Shown: positions 1-6,817, counted from the first letter of the stretch. The stretch: DNA of 8,005 nt from JAIXWP01 sp943372555 (GCA_943372555.1 CALRZB010000122.1:1-8005); one strand, 5' to 3'. The notes: generated by a model not told the origin, from the letters alone. Numbers and translations are program-made.

Positions 1-414
1 AAAAAAAAAACCACTCTAACCGATACTTTAAATCCCGGAATTGCATCCTCTGAGGTATATGATTTGATGAGCTACAGAGTTCAATTCACTCCCACTTTAG
101 TAATTAATGGAATGCCAGGTTCGAATACTGATCCGTATTTAATTGTAAAACTGACGGAAATAGAAGGAAAAAACATTCAATCCGACTTAGCTATTGACAA
201 AGTAATACTTGAGTACAACGGAAAACAACAAAAGATTGAGATATCAGAAATGCACGATTTCGGTTCTGATAGCCCAATCCTTGAAGGTGTTGTAAGAAAT
301 TTGGGTCGTGATGTTTCACGCCTTGATATAGTAACGATACATTTCTTTGAGATTAATTCTCTCAAAGAACATACCCTATCTGTGAAAAATTTAAATTCTA
401 CTATCGCGTATTAA
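1..414 (+). CDS. 3' end of an unrecognised beta-rich protein (5'-truncated)
   Basis: Reading frame 1 is open from the first base to a TAA at 412-414, giving 137 codons with no start that must be used. TTG at 64 and ATG at 67 are internal candidates, but the open frame upstream (KKKTTLTDTLNPG at the left edge) argues that the gene begins outside the window. The visible part alternates hydrophobic and polar residues in short stretches, for example FTPTLVING, YLIVKLTEIEG, KVILEYNG and LDIVTIHFFEI, which suggests a beta-sandwich domain. No transmembrane segment or catalytic motif is visible. The pattern 'DPYLIVKLTE..G..I.SDL..DK' loosely recalls a family of Bacteroidota secreted proteins or lipoproteins of unknown function; this is from memory and weak. 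A signal peptide, if any, would lie upstream. Its stop overlaps the stop of the convergent helicase gene. Function unknown. Confidence 0.65.
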   Translation, partial: KKKTTLTDTLNPGIASSEVYDLMSYRVQFTPTLVINGMPGSNTDPYLIVKLTEIEGKNIQSDLAIDKVILEYNGKQQKIEISEMHDFGSDSPILEGVVRNLGRDVSRLDIVTIHFFEINSLKEHTLSVKNLNSTIAY

Positions 415-1691
415 CGGCGAAATCCAGGCTTTTTAGAAAACGAATTTCCTCCGCCGCCACCTGATTTCTTCGCGCCAAAGCTCCTCTTTTTATCGAAAGA
501 TCTTCCGCCACCGCCGCCGCCTTGCTTTGAAGCAGGCTTGCCACTCGGCTTTTCTGTAAATACCAAGGGATATGGGTGATCTGTTACAACAGGAATTTGA
601 TTCTTGATTAGTTTCTCAATATCTCTAATGTAGTCTCTTTCCTCATCATCACAGAATGAATAGGCAATCCCGCTGGCTCCGGCTCTACCTGAACGACCAA
701 TACGGTGAACATAGGTTTCTGGGATATTTGGAATTTCATAATTGATAACATATTCGAGTAATTCTACGTCAATACCGCGAGAAGCGATGTCCGTGGCAAC
801 TAGAATACGAATAGTTTTATCTTTAAAGCTCTTGAGTGCGTTTTGTCTCGCATTCTGGCTCTTATTACCATGAATAGCTAATGACTTTATGTTGTTGCGT
901 TGAAGCACTTTTACTACTTTATCAGCACCGTGTTTTGTGCGTGTGAACACCAATACTGAAGTAAGTGCTGCATTATTCAAAACGTGGAGCAAAAGGCTAT
1001 TCTTATCGCCTTTGTCGACATAGAATAAGTGTTGCTCAATTGTTTCAGCTGTTGAAGAGACTGGCGCAACTTCAACTTTCTTTGGATTAGTGAGGATAGT
1101 AGAAGACAACTTTTGAATCTCCGTTGGCATTGTAGCCGAGAAGAAAAGCGTTTGTCTCTTTTTTGGTAAAGCAGCAATAATGCGCTTTACGTCGTGAATA
1201 AAGCCCATATCCAGCATACGATCTGCTTCATCCAAAACGAACATTTCAATTTGGCGAAGGGAGATGTGCCCTTGGTTCATTAGGTCGAGCAAACGACCTG
1301 GGGTAGCGACAAGAATATCGACACCTCTTCTGATTTGATTGACTTGTGGATTTTGGTTTACTCCACCAAATATTACCGCATTACGAATGCCTGTATGACG
1401 TCCGTATGCTTGAAGGCTTTCTTGAATTTGAATCGCGAGTTCACGCGTTGGGGTTAAAATAAGAGCACGAAGCCCTTTTTTACCTCTAGATTCCGGAGAA
1501 CAGAGGTGTTGAAGAATTGGAATTGAAAAAGCTGCTGTCTTACCTGTTCCTGTTTGTGCACAACCAAGTAGGTCGTGTCCTTCAAGAACGTATGGAATTG
1601 CTTGTGCTTGGATCGGAGTAGGAATCGTATATCCCTCTTCATTCAGTGAGCGCAAAATCGGCTCGATAATCTTAAGATCTGTAAATTGCAT
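411..1691 (-). CDS. rhlE: DEAD-box ATP-dependent RNA helicase, RhlE-like
   Basis: The 426-aa product is a superfamily 2 RNA helicase that uses ATP to open short RNA duplexes and remodel RNA-protein complexes. Members of this family act in ribosome assembly and RNA decay. All core motifs are present in order: Q motif with GYTIPTPIQ (20-28), Walker A AQTGTGKT (45-52), PTREL (81-85), TPGR (130-133), DEAD (154-157), SAT (185-187), VLVFTRT (246-252), ATDIASRGID (299-308) and HRIGRSGRAG (329-338). After residue 380 comes a basic low-complexity tail with runs of six and five glycines and RSF/SFG repeats ending GFRR, as in RNA-binding tails of Bacteroidota RhlE-like proteins. The frame stays open upstream to 1823, but the start at 1691 (MQFTDLKIIEPIL) matches where the family begins and sits just after a -7 promoter box. 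RhlE fits best by length and N terminus; the exact DEAD-box subfamily is less certain than the family. Confidence 0.93.
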   Translation of the reverse strand: MQFTDLKIIEPILRSLNEEGYTIPTPIQAQAIPYVLEGHDLLGCAQTGTGKTAAFSIPILQHLCSPESRGKKGLRALILTPTRELAIQIQESLQAYGRHTGIRNAVIFGGVNQNPQVNQIRRGVDILVATPGRLLDLMNQGHISLRQIEMFVLDEADRMLDMGFIHDVKRIIAALPKKRQTLFFSATMPTEIQKLSSTILTNPKKVEVAPVSSTAETIEQHLFYVDKGDKNSLLLHVLNNAALTSVLVFTRTKHGADKVVKVLQRNNIKSLAIHGNKSQNARQNALKSFKDKTIRILVATDIASRGIDVELLEYVINYEIPNIPETYVHRIGRSGRAGASGIAYSFCDDEERDYIRDIEKLIKNQIPVVTDHPYPLVFTEKPSGKPASKQGGGGGGRSFDKKRSFGAKKSGGGGGNSFSKKPGFRR

Positions 1692-1697
1692 GTGCTG

Positions 1698-1705
1698 CAA
1701 AGGTA
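1698..1705 (-). promoter_or_regulatory. Bacteroidota -7 box (TACCTTTG) of the helicase gene
   Basis: Read on the minus strand, TACCTTTG matches the Bacteroidota -7 consensus TAnnTTTG and is followed by GCA-type sequence common after such boxes. It ends only six bases before the helicase ATG at 1691. No exact TTG -33 element is found at the usual 19-21 bp spacing; the closest is TTTCGG, about 20 bp upstream. If the box is used, transcription would begin at or within a few bases of the start codon. Confidence 0.55.
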
Positions 1706-1804
1706 GTGCACAGGAATTTAAGTATCCGAAAGTCAATAGTGACGGCACATTCAAGAGATTTCCACAAGATTCAAACAATGGACGATATAGGGGTGACAAA
1801 AAAG

Positions 1805-1812
1805 TAAATTTG
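1805..1812 (+). promoter_or_regulatory. Possible -7 box (TAAATTTG) of the split transketolase genes
   Basis: TAAATTTG fits the TAnnTTTG -7 consensus and lies 27 bases before the ATG at 1840, which would give a leader of about 20 nt. I see no TTG at the expected -33 distance, so this rests on one short element. It is the only such match on this strand in the 148-bp divergent region between the helicase and transketolase genes. Confidence 0.4.
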
Positions 1813-1839
1813 CCGCAGGACAAAGACCTTCTTAATTCT

Positions 1840-2685
1840 ATGAATACTATTCAAGATCTTCAAAAAATTGCCTCACAAGTGCGACGCGACATCGTAAGGA
1901 TGGTGCATGCCGTAAACAGCGGTCACCCAGGCGGAAGTTTGGGCTGCACTGATTATTTCGTGGCTTTGTATAATAATATTATGACCATTGATGCTTCAAA
2001 ATGGGATATGGATGGTAAAAACGAAGACTTGTTCTTTTTGAGCAATGGCCACATTTCACCCGTATGGTATAGTGTTCTTTCAAGAAGAGGATATTTCCCT
2101 GTATCTGAAATGAGCACATTCAGAAAATTGAATACAAGACTTCAAGGACACCCAACAACCCATGATGGACTTCCCGGTGTTCGCATTGCTAGTGGTTCGT
2201 TGGGGCAAGGATTGTCTGTGGCTCTTGGAGCAGCGCAAGCGAAAAAACTCAATGGCGATAAATGCCTTGTATATACACTTCATGGTGATGGAGAATTGCA
2301 GGAAGGTCAAATTTGGGAAGCAGCGATGTACGCAGCTCACCACAAGATTGACAATATCATTTCTGCAATTGATGTGAACGGTCAGCAAATCGACGGTCCT
2401 ACTGAAAAGGTAATGAGCCTAGGAAATCTTCGCTCGAAGTGGGAAGCTTTTGGATGGGACGTCCTTGAAATGAACGGCAACGACATGAGCGATATCTTGG
2501 CAACTGTTGGAAAAGCAAAAGAACACACTGGCAAAGGAAAGCCTGTGATGATCTTAATGACTACTTCAATGGGTAAAGGTGTAGACTTTATGGAAGGAAC
2601 GCACAAATGGCACGGTGTAGCTCCAAATGACGCTGAACTTGCAACTGCGCTTTCGCAATTGGAGGAAACATTAGGCGATTACTAG
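1840..2685 (+). CDS. Transketolase, N-terminal (thiamine diphosphate-binding) subunit
   Basis: This 281-aa protein is the N-terminal half of a split transketolase, which moves two-carbon ketol units between sugar phosphates in the non-oxidative pentose phosphate pathway in the cytoplasm. Visible family signatures are SGHPGG (27-32, with cofactor-proximal His29), LSNGHISP (67-74), GHPTTHDGLPGV (103-114) followed by SGSLGQGLS (118-126), and the diphosphate/Mg2+ motif GDG (149-151) ending at Asn180 (DVNGQQIDG). A conserved HKWHGVAPN lies near the C terminus (255-263). The frame is open back to an ATG at 1690. I chose 1840 (MNTIQDLQKIASQVRRDIV) because it matches the normal N terminus of this subunit and because the longer version would overlap the helicase promoter and start. 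The pyrimidine-binding and C-terminal domains are absent and are supplied by the next gene. The stop is followed at once by tandem repeats. Confidence 0.95.
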   Translation: MNTIQDLQKIASQVRRDIVRMVHAVNSGHPGGSLGCTDYFVALYNNIMTIDASKWDMDGKNEDLFFLSNGHISPVWYSVLSRRGYFPVSEMSTFRKLNTRLQGHPTTHDGLPGVRIASGSLGQGLSVALGAAQAKKLNGDKCLVYTLHGDGELQEGQIWEAAMYAAHHKIDNIISAIDVNGQQIDGPTEKVMSLGNLRSKWEAFGWDVLEMNGNDMSDILATVGKAKEHTGKGKPVMILMTTSMGKGVDFMEGTHKWHGVAPNDAELATALSQLEETLGDY

Positions 2686-2708
2686 GGTAGTGTGGTAGTG
2701 TGGTAGTT
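2686..2708 (+). repeat. 8-bp tandem repeat (GGTAGTGT, almost three copies)
   Basis: Directly after the TAG stop of the transketolase N subunit, GGTAGTGT occurs twice in tandem (2686-2693, 2694-2701) and is followed by a partial copy, GGTAGTT (2702-2708). The unit is not a multiple of three and lies outside any gene. It may come from replication slippage; no function is evident. Confidence 0.85.
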
Positions 2709-2717
2709 AAAAATTAG

Positions 2718-2855
2718 CCCTTCGACAAGCTCAGGGACCACCCTTCGACAAGCTCAGGAACCACCCTTCGACAAGCTCAGGGACCACCCTTCGACAGGCT
2801 CAGGGACCACCCTTCGACAGGCTCAGGGACCACCCTTCGACAAGCTCAGAGACCA
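2718..2855 (+). repeat. Six tandem copies of a 23-bp hairpin-forming repeat
   Basis: Units begin at 2718, 2741, 2764, 2787, 2810 and 2833. Each is close to CCCTTCGACAAGCTCAGGG followed by the linker ACCA. Units 4 and 5 have CAGGC in place of CAAGC, unit 2 has AGGAA and unit 6 has AGAGA where the others have AGGGA. The CCCT start and AGGG end of one unit can pair around an 11-base loop. The AGGG of one unit can instead pair with the CCCT of the next around the tetraloop ACCA. The array fills most of the gap between the two transketolase subunit genes. The same core is, as I recall, widely scattered between genes in Bacteroidota and some other bacteria. The unit length of 23 and the lack of an open-frame context argue against coding, and there are no unique spacers, so it is not a CRISPR array. 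Confidence 0.95.
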
Positions 2856-2891
2856 TTTAGAAATTAGGAATTTGAAATACGGAATTAGAAA

Positions 2892-3845
2892 ATGTTAGAC
2901 TTCACTATATATAACTCGAATGACACCCGCTCTGGATTTGGAGAGGGACTTCATGAACTTGGAAAAACCAATCCAAAAGTGGTGGCACTTTGCGCCGACC
3001 TTATTGGTTCATTAAAAATGGATGCCTTTAAAAAGGATTTTCCGGAGCGTTTCTTCCAAGTTGGAATCGCTGAAGCCAACATGATGAGTGTAGCGGCAGG
3101 TATGACCATAGGTGGCTACATTCCATTCACTGGAACGTTTGCCAACTTCTCTACTGGTCGAGTTTACGATCAAATTCGTCAAAGCATTGCTTACAGCGAC
3201 AAGAACGTTAAAATCTGCGCTTCACACGCCGGTCTTACTCTTGGCGAAGATGGTGCGACCCACCAAATTCTTGAAGATATTGGGATGATGGCGATGCTAC
3301 CGGGCATGACTGTAATCAATCCGTGCGACTTCAACCAAACGAAGGCGGCTACAATTGCCATTGCTGAGCATCACGGCCCTGTTTACTTGCGCTTCGGTCG
3401 TCCGAAAGTGGCAACGTTTACTGCTCCTGATCAAAAGTTTGAAATCGGCAAGGCATGGCATATGCACTCTGGAAATCATGTGAGCATCTTCGCTACCGGT
3501 CACTTGGTTTGGAAGGCTGTAGAGGCTGCTAAAGCTCTTGAGGCAGAAGGAATCACGGTTGACCTTATCAACATTCATACGATTAAGCCATTGGATATCG
3601 ATGCTGTGGTGACAAGTGCCAGCAAGACAGGCGCTGTTGTAACGGCGGAAGAACATCAAATCAACGGTGGCATGGGAAGTTTAATCGCTCAGGCTCTTTC
3701 AATGCACTGCCCTACTCCAATCGAGTTTGTAGGTGTGAATGATAGCTTCGGTGAGAGCGGAACTCCCGACCAATTGATGGAAAAATATGGTTTGGGCGCG
3801 AAGGATATCGTGGCTGCAGCCAAAAAAGTTGTCAACAGAAAATAA
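2892..3845 (+). CDS. Transketolase, C-terminal (pyrimidine-binding) subunit
   Basis: This 317-aa protein supplies the missing half of the split transketolase: a pyrimidine-binding domain (about 1-170) and a transketolase C-terminal domain (about 185-310). The catalytic glutamate that activates thiamine is expected to be Glu61 in VGIAEANM. Other signatures are GGYIPFTGTFANF (74-86), GLTLGEDGATHQ (114-125), YLRFGRPK (165-172), HTIKPLD (229-235), EEHQINGGMGS (253-263) and FGESGTPDQLMEKYG (286-300). The start at 2892 (MLDFTIYNSNDTRSGFGEGL) agrees with the family; the bases before it are A-rich with no Shine-Dalgarno, as expected in Bacteroidota. The gap to the N subunit is 206 bp, long for two halves of one enzyme, because of the inserted repeat array. 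No separate promoter box is seen there, so the pair is probably cotranscribed. Together the subunits total 598 residues, somewhat below the roughly 660 of one-chain enzymes. Confidence 0.95.
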   Translation: MLDFTIYNSNDTRSGFGEGLHELGKTNPKVVALCADLIGSLKMDAFKKDFPERFFQVGIAEANMMSVAAGMTIGGYIPFTGTFANFSTGRVYDQIRQSIAYSDKNVKICASHAGLTLGEDGATHQILEDIGMMAMLPGMTVINPCDFNQTKAATIAIAEHHGPVYLRFGRPKVATFTAPDQKFEIGKAWHMHSGNHVSIFATGHLVWKAVEAAKALEAEGITVDLINIHTIKPLDIDAVVTSASKTGAVVTAEEHQINGGMGSLIAQALSMHCPTPIEFVGVNDSFGESGTPDQLMEKYGLGAKDIVAAAKKVVNRK

Positions 3846-3882
3846 GTCTCAACTAGAGTTTTCCCCATTTCATTAACAACGC

Positions 3883-3913
3883 TTGTCATCACGAGGAGGC
3901 AGGACTAGATTTG
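3883..3913 (+). promoter_or_regulatory. Bacteroidota-type promoter of the condensin-like operon
   Basis: TTG at 3883-3885 and TAGATTTG at 3906-3913 are separated by 20 bp, which matches the Bacteroidota -33/-7 arrangement (TTG, about 19-21 bp, TAnnTTTG). Transcription would begin around 3918-3922, leaving a leader of about 35-40 nt before the ATG at 3957. This is the best-formed promoter in the window and suggests the operon starting at 3957 is transcribed independently of the transketolase genes. The GAGGAGG at 3892-3898 lies inside the spacer and is too far from the ATG to act as a ribosome binding site. Confidence 0.6.
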
Positions 3914-3956
3914 TATGTTACCCAATTTGGGTTAGACCTAAACGAATTTCAAAACC

Positions 3957-6611
3957 ATGATTACACGAATCATAGGCATTAATACGAGCACCTATGTCAA
4001 CGCAGAGATGCGTCTTGACGATTGTGACTCTATTCAGCTTGTCGGACCAAACAACGTTGGTAAATCAACTTTGATTTACACATTAAACTTCCTCTTCATT
4101 GTAGACGGAAGCAAGATGTCGTTCTCCGGACAAAGAAGAGGTGATAAGGAAACTATTCACCACTATTTCCCAACGCACAACCAGAGTTATATCATCTTTG
4201 AAATAAAGAAGAACATCAACTACTGCATCATGGTAAAGCGTGATAGCGAAGGTGAACTCGAATATTATCGTATTGCTGGTGAATACAACCAAGAATTCTT
4301 TTTCAAAAAAGACGGTACTTCTCAGCGCATCCGTCGTTGGGATGAAGTGCAGGAGAACTTTGAAAAGCTTGGCATTGAACTTTATCTTTTCAAGAGTAAA
4401 ACTGAAGTATTCAACGCAGTATATCAACGCGGCAAAAAAAATGATGCCGTTATCTGGCTTGAAGACAGCGTGCGTACTGACGGATTAAGCAATAACTTCT
4501 CCAAGGTTTATCGCTATTTGATCAACTCAAAATTGATCACCAATAAGACACTGAAGGAATCTTTAATTATCGCGGACAACCGTGAAAATGAAGGAATCAA
4601 TTTCTCCCAGAAAAATAAGAAAGACATCAACGATCTTTTGAGAATCAACGATGAGATTCGTGTCATCAAATCGATTCAAAAAGACTTCGAAGAATTCCGT
4701 GAGGTTGTAAACCTATACAAAGCAAAAAACCGTATCGTTAGCGATCTTGTTTACGCTTTTGAAAAACAATATCAAGGTGTAATTAATGAGCTTGATAGCT
4801 CTCGTCTCGAAAAAGAAAAGACTTATCAAAGCACTCTTGTTGTGGTGAATGAAAAACACAAACCACGTCAGGAAGAATTGAACCGTGAGATTGGTAAGAA
4901 AGAGACAGAGATTGAAATTCGTGAGAAAGAATTCATTCAACTTCAAACTCAACTTGATCTAATCAATAGCTTCGAGGATAAGAAATTTCTGGATGAGTCA
5001 TTACTTAATCTTGATGCAAAGCGCCGTGAAACGGAGGTTCGCATCACGATGGTGGAAAATCAGAAACTCAATGGAAAACAACTTGAAGGCAAGTTGAGCA
5101 AATTGGATTCTGAGTGCAATAGACTTGAAGCACAAATCAAAAACTACGATAATCAGTTGATTCAAAAAATCTCTGATCAAGACGATACTAGAAAATTATT
5201 AAATACTATTTTCTCTCCTGAATTTGCTGCTATGCCAGACAAATTGGTGAAGAAAAAAGTAACGAAAGCTGGATCTACACTTAAAATTTTTGATGGTGAA
5301 ATCGAACTTCCAAAGAAATTGGAATTGCGTGATTTGCCTTCAGTGAAAGCGCTTAAGGATGAATTGGCTGAGTTGAAAAAAGAGAAATCAGAACTCGAAA
5401 AACTTTGGGCTGTATCTCTTCACATCGACAAGACAAAGAAAGAACTTGAAAAAGTCCTTTCTGATATTGAGGTGGTAAAAGACAAGCTTCGCAAAATCGA
5501 AAGCAAACCAGAATTGGAGCAATCGGTTGGTGAACTTGGAACAGAATTGCGTGCGATTAAAAACGACCGTGATGCGCTCGAAGATGATTTGAAAAAACTC
5601 AAAAAAGAAATTGCTGAGAAAACAAATCTTCTTGACAGTTTGCGCGAAGAGACTCGCAAAAACGAAGAGCGCATTATTGAATTGAAAAAGCGCAAGCAAG
5701 AAATCGAGATGTTCGGCATCACTCCTACTGAGTATGAAACAACCGAATCTCTTGATGAAATCTATGCAAAAATAAGACTTGCAAATACAGATAGAGAAAC
5801 GTTGAAAGGTTCAAAAGACCGTGGATTCGACCACTTGCGTTTCAAAACAAATTCTGCACTTGCTGACGAGACTGAATTCATTAAATTTATCGAAGATGAA
5901 ATTGCTTGTGTAAACGATAAGCAAAAAAGTATTGAAGGACTTCTTGGAAGTATTTCAACTCAGTTTGCAAACCCTGCGCACAATCTTCGCAAACGTTACG
6001 AAGAGTTCAAAACATTCGTTTACAATAGATTCAATGAAAGCCTTGCTAGAACGCGAATTTCAAACATCGAGTCGCTCAAAATTGAGCTAGTAGACAACAA
6101 GAAAGTGATCTACGAACTTGAGAGAATCGCATCGATTGAAAACTTATCGTCACAGCTAGCTTTTGAATTTGAAACAGGTGAAGACTTGAAAATCTTGAAC
6201 CATTATTTGGATTCTGGAAAGACGGTTGATTTCACCGACTTGTTTGATATTGAACTTCACTTGAATGTGAAAGGAACTATTAAGCGAGTTGACTTGAAAG
6301 AGCAAGTAGAATCTGATGGTACCGACCGTATGATTCGTTTGGTAATCGTTATGAGTATTATCAATCGACTTGCGGTTAGTTCTGAGGACAACAAGATTGC
6401 ACTCTTCATCGATGAAATTGGAACTATAGATGAGCATAACAGACCACAGCTTGTTCAATTCTGTAAGGAGCACAACTTCATTCCAATCTTTGCTGCACCG
6501 CAGCCATACGATGGATTTAGCAAGTACTACTTCATCTTTAGAAGCAAAGGAAAGATCAACCTCAACGACAAGCAGCATGCTGTGCGTCGCGAGGAATTGA
6601 AAATTGAATAA
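3957..6611 (+). CDS. SMC/MukB-like condensin ATPase (MksB/JetC type)
   Basis: This 884-aa protein has the plan of an SMC-type DNA-loop-forming ATPase. The N-terminal head carries Walker A GPNNVGKST (30-38). Two mostly charged heptad-rich arms, about 265-412 and 462-588, form an antiparallel coiled coil. Between them is a small non-helical segment of about 45 residues (415-460, around AMPDKLVKKKVTKAGSTL). The C-terminal head has a divergent ABC signature SDGTD (786-790), Walker B IALFIDE (814-820, Asp819/Glu820) and D-loop GTIDEHN (822-828). A segment FSKVYRYLIN (181-190) before the first arm recalls the SKFYRL stretch of E. coli MukB, which favours the MukB/MksB/JetC branch over Smc, SbcC or RecN. 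The length suits MksB better than MukB (about 1,490). A MukF-like gene downstream supports this. Role, by inference: DNA loop extrusion in chromosome organisation, or Wadjet-like restriction of plasmids. A generic AAA ATPase with coiled coil is the main alternative. Confidence 0.8.
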   Translation: MITRIIGINTSTYVNAEMRLDDCDSIQLVGPNNVGKSTLIYTLNFLFIVDGSKMSFSGQRRGDKETIHHYFPTHNQSYIIFEIKKNINYCIMVKRDSEGELEYYRIAGEYNQEFFFKKDGTSQRIRRWDEVQENFEKLGIELYLFKSKTEVFNAVYQRGKKNDAVIWLEDSVRTDGLSNNFSKVYRYLINSKLITNKTLKESLIIADNRENEGINFSQKNKKDINDLLRINDEIRVIKSIQKDFEEFREVVNLYKAKNRIVSDLVYAFEKQYQGVINELDSSRLEKEKTYQSTLVVVNEKHKPRQEELNREIGKKETEIEIREKEFIQLQTQLDLINSFEDKKFLDESLLNLDAKRRETEVRITMVENQKLNGKQLEGKLSKLDSECNRLEAQIKNYDNQLIQKISDQDDTRKLLNTIFSPEFAAMPDKLVKKKVTKAGSTLKIFDGEIELPKKLELRDLPSVKALKDELAELKKEKSELEKLWAVSLHIDKTKKELEKVLSDIEVVKDKLRKIESKPELEQSVGELGTELRAIKNDRDALEDDLKKLKKEIAEKTNLLDSLREETRKNEERIIELKKRKQEIEMFGITPTEYETTESLDEIYAKIRLANTDRETLKGSKDRGFDHLRFKTNSALADETEFIKFIEDEIACVNDKQKSIEGLLGSISTQFANPAHNLRKRYEEFKTFVYNRFNESLARTRISNIESLKIELVDNKKVIYELERIASIENLSSQLAFEFETGEDLKILNHYLDSGKTVDFTDLFDIELHLNVKGTIKRVDLKEQVESDGTDRMIRLVIVMSIINRLAVSSEDNKIALFIDEIGTIDEHNRPQLVQFCKEHNFIPIFAAPQPYDGFSKYYFIFRSKGKINLNDKQHAVRREELKIE

Positions 6612-6624
6612 GACTTTTAGAAAA

Positions 6625-6654
6625 TTACAGAATTAAAAAAGAACAGTTCTGTAA
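6625..6654 (+). promoter_or_regulatory. Inverted repeat / mRNA hairpin within the operon
   Basis: TTACAGAA (6625-6632) is exactly matched by TTCTGTAA (6647-6654). With one G-U and one further A-U pair inward the stem reaches ten pairs around a ten-base A-rich loop. It lies 13 bases after the ATPase stop and 27 bases before the small gene. No run of T follows, so it is not a standard intrinsic terminator. It could be a 3'-end stabiliser, a processing site that lowers or raises downstream gene expression, or a protein-binding palindrome. Confidence 0.6.
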
Positions 6655-6681
6655 AGACCATAACCGCCAATTAACTACTCT

Positions 6682-6804
6682 ATGAATAATTTTGAATTAG
6701 ACGCCCTTGAGGTGTTAGAACGTGCTGACATTTATCGTAAATATTCTTCTATTTCCGAAGAACTTCCAGAGGTAAAAGTTAAGTACAATTTGATTGAAGA
6801 ATAA
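6682..6804 (+). CDS. Small hypothetical protein (40 aa) between ATPase and kleisin genes
   Basis: An ATG at 6682 opens a 40-residue frame that begins MNNFELDALEVLERADIY and ends YNLIEE before a TAA at 6802-6804. The peptide is acidic (about eleven Glu/Asp against five Lys/Arg) and the first half looks helical (LDALEVLERADIYRKY). There is no signal peptide or membrane segment. It lies 70 bp after the ATPase stop and 13 bp before the kleisin start, on the same strand, which is the spacing expected of a real operon member. It fills nearly all the space between its neighbours. I recognise no family. It is far too short to be a MukE/JetB subunit, though a small accessory peptide or a remnant is possible. 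A chance frame cannot be excluded at this length. Confidence 0.5.
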   Translation: MNNFELDALEVLERADIYRKYSSISEELPEVKVKYNLIEE

Positions 6805-6817
6805 AGATTGAACGCGC

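Noticed and set aside
1..10. Run of ten A residues at the left edge as a poly(A) signal or slippage frameshift
   Set aside because: It reads in frame as lysines with the following open frame, and a window edge cannot show more.
1692..1823. N-terminal extension of the helicase by 44 residues
   Set aside because: The frame is open, but the extra residues do not look like any helicase N terminus, and the -7 box lies inside this stretch just before the better start at 1691.
1690..1839. Longer transketolase N subunit starting at 1690
   Set aside because: The added 50 residues are unlike the family, begin inside the helicase start region and would cover the candidate promoters of both genes.
2718..2855. 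CRISPR array
   Set aside because: Units are directly adjacent with only the fixed linker ACCA and no unique spacers; the unit is too short and no cas gene is present.
2856..2891. Promoter before the transketolase C subunit (TAGGAATTTG)
   Set aside because: The TA and TTTG are four bases apart rather than two, so the -7 consensus is not met; the stretch is simply AT-rich.
3297..3659. Minus-strand 120-codon frame within the transketolase C subunit
   Set aside because: It is fully covered by a well-supported gene on the other strand and its translation shows no domain or plausible composition.
3846..3866. Intrinsic terminator after the transketolase C subunit (CTC...GAG then TTTT)
   Set aside because: The stem would be only three pairs, too weak to support a terminator.
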